Under the pieces are notes generated by a model. That model searched no databases, was not told where the DNA came from, and saw only the letters and a list, made by a program, of their open reading frames with translations. Source: Candidatus Undinarchaeales archaeon (lineage in GTDB: Archaea > SpSt-1190 > JASMDC01). From it: DNA of 64,000 nt. Where the stretch lies: positions 1 to 64,000 of the forward strand of contig JASMDC010000009.1 in assembly GCA_030753015.1 (NCBI GenBank), given 5' to 3'. Made by a program: the position numbers and the translations under genes. Positions 63,401 to 64,000 of this stretch are shown piece after piece; the first letter of the stretch is position 1, and each line of letters starts with the position of its first letter.

Positions 63401-64000
63401 CAGTAGGTACCGGAGTGGCCGTCCCAGTTGACGTTGTACGCCGTGATTTGCAGGTCCTGTGAGGCGTCCTCGAGGGCCGTGCCGTCCCAGTTCTTGCCGC
63501 CGTAGTGGACACGGACCTTTATCTTGTGGTCGCCCTCACGGTCGCACTGGTGCTTGTTCCCACTGACGGTGACATAGTGGCCGGCAGTGGGCGACCATCC
63601 GGAGTAGCTGCACGCGACGACTGCGCTGTTGTCAGTGGGATCGTGTGAGAACTGGTTAGCAGGACAGTCGATCCACGCACCGTTGACATAGTAATGGCCG
63701 CCGACCCAGTACCACATCTGCATGGTCGTGTCAAGGCCGCAGGAGAACACCTTCTTCTTGCTGTCATCTACCCAGCTGCTCGTGAATCGGAGGGCGTTAC
63801 CATCGGTCACGCACGAGCTGCCTGAGTGGGTGACCTTGGCACGGACACTGTAGAAACCGTTCTGCGTGCAGAGGCCGGCCTCGTCAATGGTGTAGCTTTC
63901 GCAGTTGGACATGTACGTGCCGCCGTCGCAGGAGATCGTGCAGCTCTTCTCGGCGCTGGTATGGGCGGCGGCCCCGTTGGGGTGGTAGACGTAGTAGGTC
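57433..64000 (-). CDS. Giant Cys-rich repeat surface protein (partial, N-terminus beyond window)
   Basis: At least 2188 codons are visible, open to the right edge, so the start is outside. The sequence is a string of Cys-rich beta modules: MSNCESYT...TYT units, CFxDxTTGAHD, then the CCGDD module (CCGDD-x-EWY, CC, DCV, C, DxDxDxxxExC-G-W), present in at least four full or nearly full copies and one partial. The C-terminus is PGVGAVDVALLLALAGLFLARRTRRR: a TM then Arg residues, like PGF-CTERM sorting tails. It is predicted to be anchored on the outside. The related module occurs in the protein at 143-2569. The role is unknown; adhesion or S-layer-like packing is a guess. Confidence 0.75.
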   Translation of the reverse strand, partial: TYYVYHPNGAAAHTSAEKSCTISCDGGTYMSNCESYTIDEAGLCTQNGFYSVRAKVTHSGSSCVTDGNALRFTSSWVDDSKKKVFSCGLDTTMQMWYWVGGHYYVNGAWIDCPANQFSHDPTDNSAVVACSYSGWSPTAGHYVTVSGNKHQCDREGDHKIKVRVHYGGKNWDGTALEDASQDLQITAYNVNWDGHSGTYCSAPTCFNDKTTGAHDFGIAWSIGGETASTTCCGDDGSEWYRKCETDELVKNACKGDNSACCNAQYDCVAFGNCYNNNHIGDIDGDNAEEKCVNGVWQDLPEKAKYRIFHYTAGQIKSYDVTCATSCPSGTGNEAQTYHECTMDFSECKIPGYYQAEVDILHNRPECQNRPTSNVKSRLSKTNLYFCDIDDEVYYYVYHPNGNLAHTSPKKKCDTSCDGGTYMSDCETYTVPEKAICSQTNGYYTVRAKVTHKGNSCVNGAALPHTSSWVEDSKMKVFSCALDTTAKIKIYVGGTTLLNWKDMSCTDTADQFSHDPTHKSLVIPCSYTWDPSPYITHSSMNKRCDYEGDMHFVSRMSYSGKNWDGRALAATYQDIDEVKYNVNWDAHSGIFCSLTCFGDKTTGAHDNGIAWNLGGETASSSCCGDDNNEWYRTCETSDDEKSATPSACRHSDNKACCSSRYDCVSNGKCFDNGYDLDADGDGYNELCENGVWKLRRDNARIRIYSPSNKVVFDKTASCLTSCSGEARVETCETFSFPDTCTEDGWYRAQVDFTYNGKNCKQTAFRTTAETFKNNKIFRCWASKPPVQIRHRIYNGVGTEEANSGILDCPGKGANKFCQEDGSGNRVMKITTNDCPTWSYGSCKIAGRYTVKSEFIFNGKTCDDLPIVTPEWQGPINAYWCSPGYYKIRHKDSKVDLSGGWKVLTCPKSSCQGNNEILSDKCKMEWKDLERAHCEREGTYEAKSKFYFNGECGGASSKTTVEEYDWTTIYKVNFDNHGNVNKAPPGDPGTYASATVDADRYCSATCFDDTTVHANDQGVGWNLGGGTKTKKNDGSWYKIALNDGGSTASADTCCGDDANEFYLKCHSDETETDNACDASADDIACCPTATDCVYNNKCYHHEYLANVDNDNPKEFCRAGEWVDIASVAPFLFLWDQDEQLYNGDASSPKVSLNCGELKCGATYKNKKTTCRYNDNMKQIECDFYSRASGTSDSDWCYAHCSKEFTACTVSSWYYGYVKFQYSIPGKTPVNTYCCDNNAVEIGASKISNCPNSCDDQKTGDRKGCRTGTCQSYYYCGYDTDGTYSFKKPDGIEYRKDIAMTCVNEGGGPTTWRIGTSEYGKETCSYTFTYVLNDGTSDNKISVNTITTTPTNHDPIKRTTDPLEMCTQEGSYQYKMLWQYYGENRAMGGSSYSGKSNRNRYFDDTPTSDDPTGLPNSNEKAYSQMYYVDYDNLNNNNRDVAGQSKADDASIAWRYCDTRCFSDTSTGSQNKDQGLWWDVKYGTSVNNGGSDSKGACCGDDSSEWSLRSEGTGTGSLHRVPADNIGVRSWQDSDAPNFASGKTYNYYLACCPREMDCVSNGTCYDSTETGGKKGGDVSANACHCLSWRARSYDVDKYNKHAWFEPDDHPDIGDGGLHDEAGTNAEAPCCGDDGDNDNFYYYSDSRDYCHYCEKGVNKTSQVDNKLYNGIDSTNYNDFFGVDSQETRDCDGAGDVEIVGHIYNLVSNKQNYQLTCYFWDDKDSETGSDWSKATDCDSQGCHQAPVEPQDASHRQRCTWLELDKANAADNSRFRLNQELKNKKPISIDVATEGWCLDNATHTCYHAFDKDEKKYGDICKDDGDDAYDGFDWSDDVFKGNCPYPGTVNVTTLNCYYHEKALFNETEGQIDYIDGGYYTCSKTGCQVLSSTLGYERELCHPRDGPIPAISVKDIKVRKQTLPGGKKDVKIAFHVVVSSYLQQHGGAPERCNMCQATLSYKNIEKTCTHQGSGVFLCDVSGLVTNEPRPVMTITATLPMCHFCTQEAAPDQCEYEGTPAPETGICMLYTDAHYQTVFSFEKFVKLEVRKMSGKADVVENTMSTFVGETFLLGAHVTNYWTQPMNLVLKLHKEEMWSTFKEEAFTLFPGESKTIPVEINPYKLTSAGLIEIYVVDADSLERLNEKKFYVRVVYASGSAFMATAPGVGAVDVALLLALAGLFLARRTRRRTVTANGREG

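Noticed and set aside
58450-63462. Long plus-strand ORFs (58450-59427, 60409-61137, 62188-63462)
   Set aside because: Val/Ala/Arg-rich shadows of the giant minus-strand gene, with no family motifs.
1-64000. tRNA, rRNA, origin of replication
   Set aside because: No tRNA cloverleaf, rRNA segment or origin-like repeat set was recognised by eye; intergenic gaps are short.

Overview
The window is archaeal. It encodes the modified archaeal mevalonate route, isopentenyl phosphate kinase, type 2 IPP isomerase, a presenilin-type protease, an archaeal-type prepilin peptidase, a TadC/FlaJ-type membrane protein, a class III-like signal peptide and DUF2341 surface proteins. Many genes have a TATA-like box (TTTAAA, TATAAA, TTTATAT) about 20-30 nt before the start codon and no obvious ribosome binding site, as expected for leaderless archaeal transcripts. 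GC is fairly high and genes are tightly packed with ATGA overlaps. I cannot name the lineage from sequence alone; an uncultured euryarchaeal or DPANN-adjacent group is plausible. No rRNA, tRNA or CRISPR array was recognised.

Layout. 1-77: 3' end of an IS605-type tnpB. 143-3136: a secreted DUF2341 protein and a small membrane protein with a Glu-rich tail. 3257-8127: mevalonate kinase, UbiX, UbiD-type decarboxylase, an LpdD-like small protein and both subunits of aconitase X-type phosphomevalonate dehydratase. 8167-9330: an HPPD-like dioxygenase. 9331-13227 (minus): an operon of membrane and coiled-coil proteins ending in IPK and IDI-2. With the first cluster this covers mevalonate to IPP/DMAPP.

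13282-16461: membrane proteins including a presenilin-like and a prepilin-type GxGD protease. 16478-21181 (minus): surface proteins and a large GT-C-like membrane protein. 21289-26236: a tubulin/FtsZ-like GTPase coupled to a TadC-like membrane protein, then a PrsW protease fused to zinc fingers, a stand-alone zinc-finger protein and a TraB-like protein. 26265-27412: an intact tnpB. 27610-29161: aspartokinase behind a short Thr-rich leader peptide and a strong hairpin. 29171-31551: a Cys-rich protein, a frameshifted HAD phosphatase and an EamA transporter.

31614-41764 (minus): three large surface proteins in one operon. 41992-44562: a second EamA gene split by an IS66 element with an 8-bp target duplication. 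44633-50173: an N-acyl-D-amino-acid deacylase-like enzyme and a set of unknown genes, two of which encode ParB/Srx-like paralogues; two promoters here carry the same 22-bp palindrome. 50177-54310: a creatininase-amidohydrolase fusion and a membrane-embedded spermidine-synthase-like protein. 54315-64000 (minus): two secreted proteins, the second a giant Cys-rich repeat protein running off the window.

The most striking items are the compact mevalonate module with a possible flavin chaperone, the tubulin-like/TadC-like gene pair, the aspartokinase leader-hairpin, the paired palindromic operators with identical geometry, and the giant repeat proteins built around a CCGDD module.
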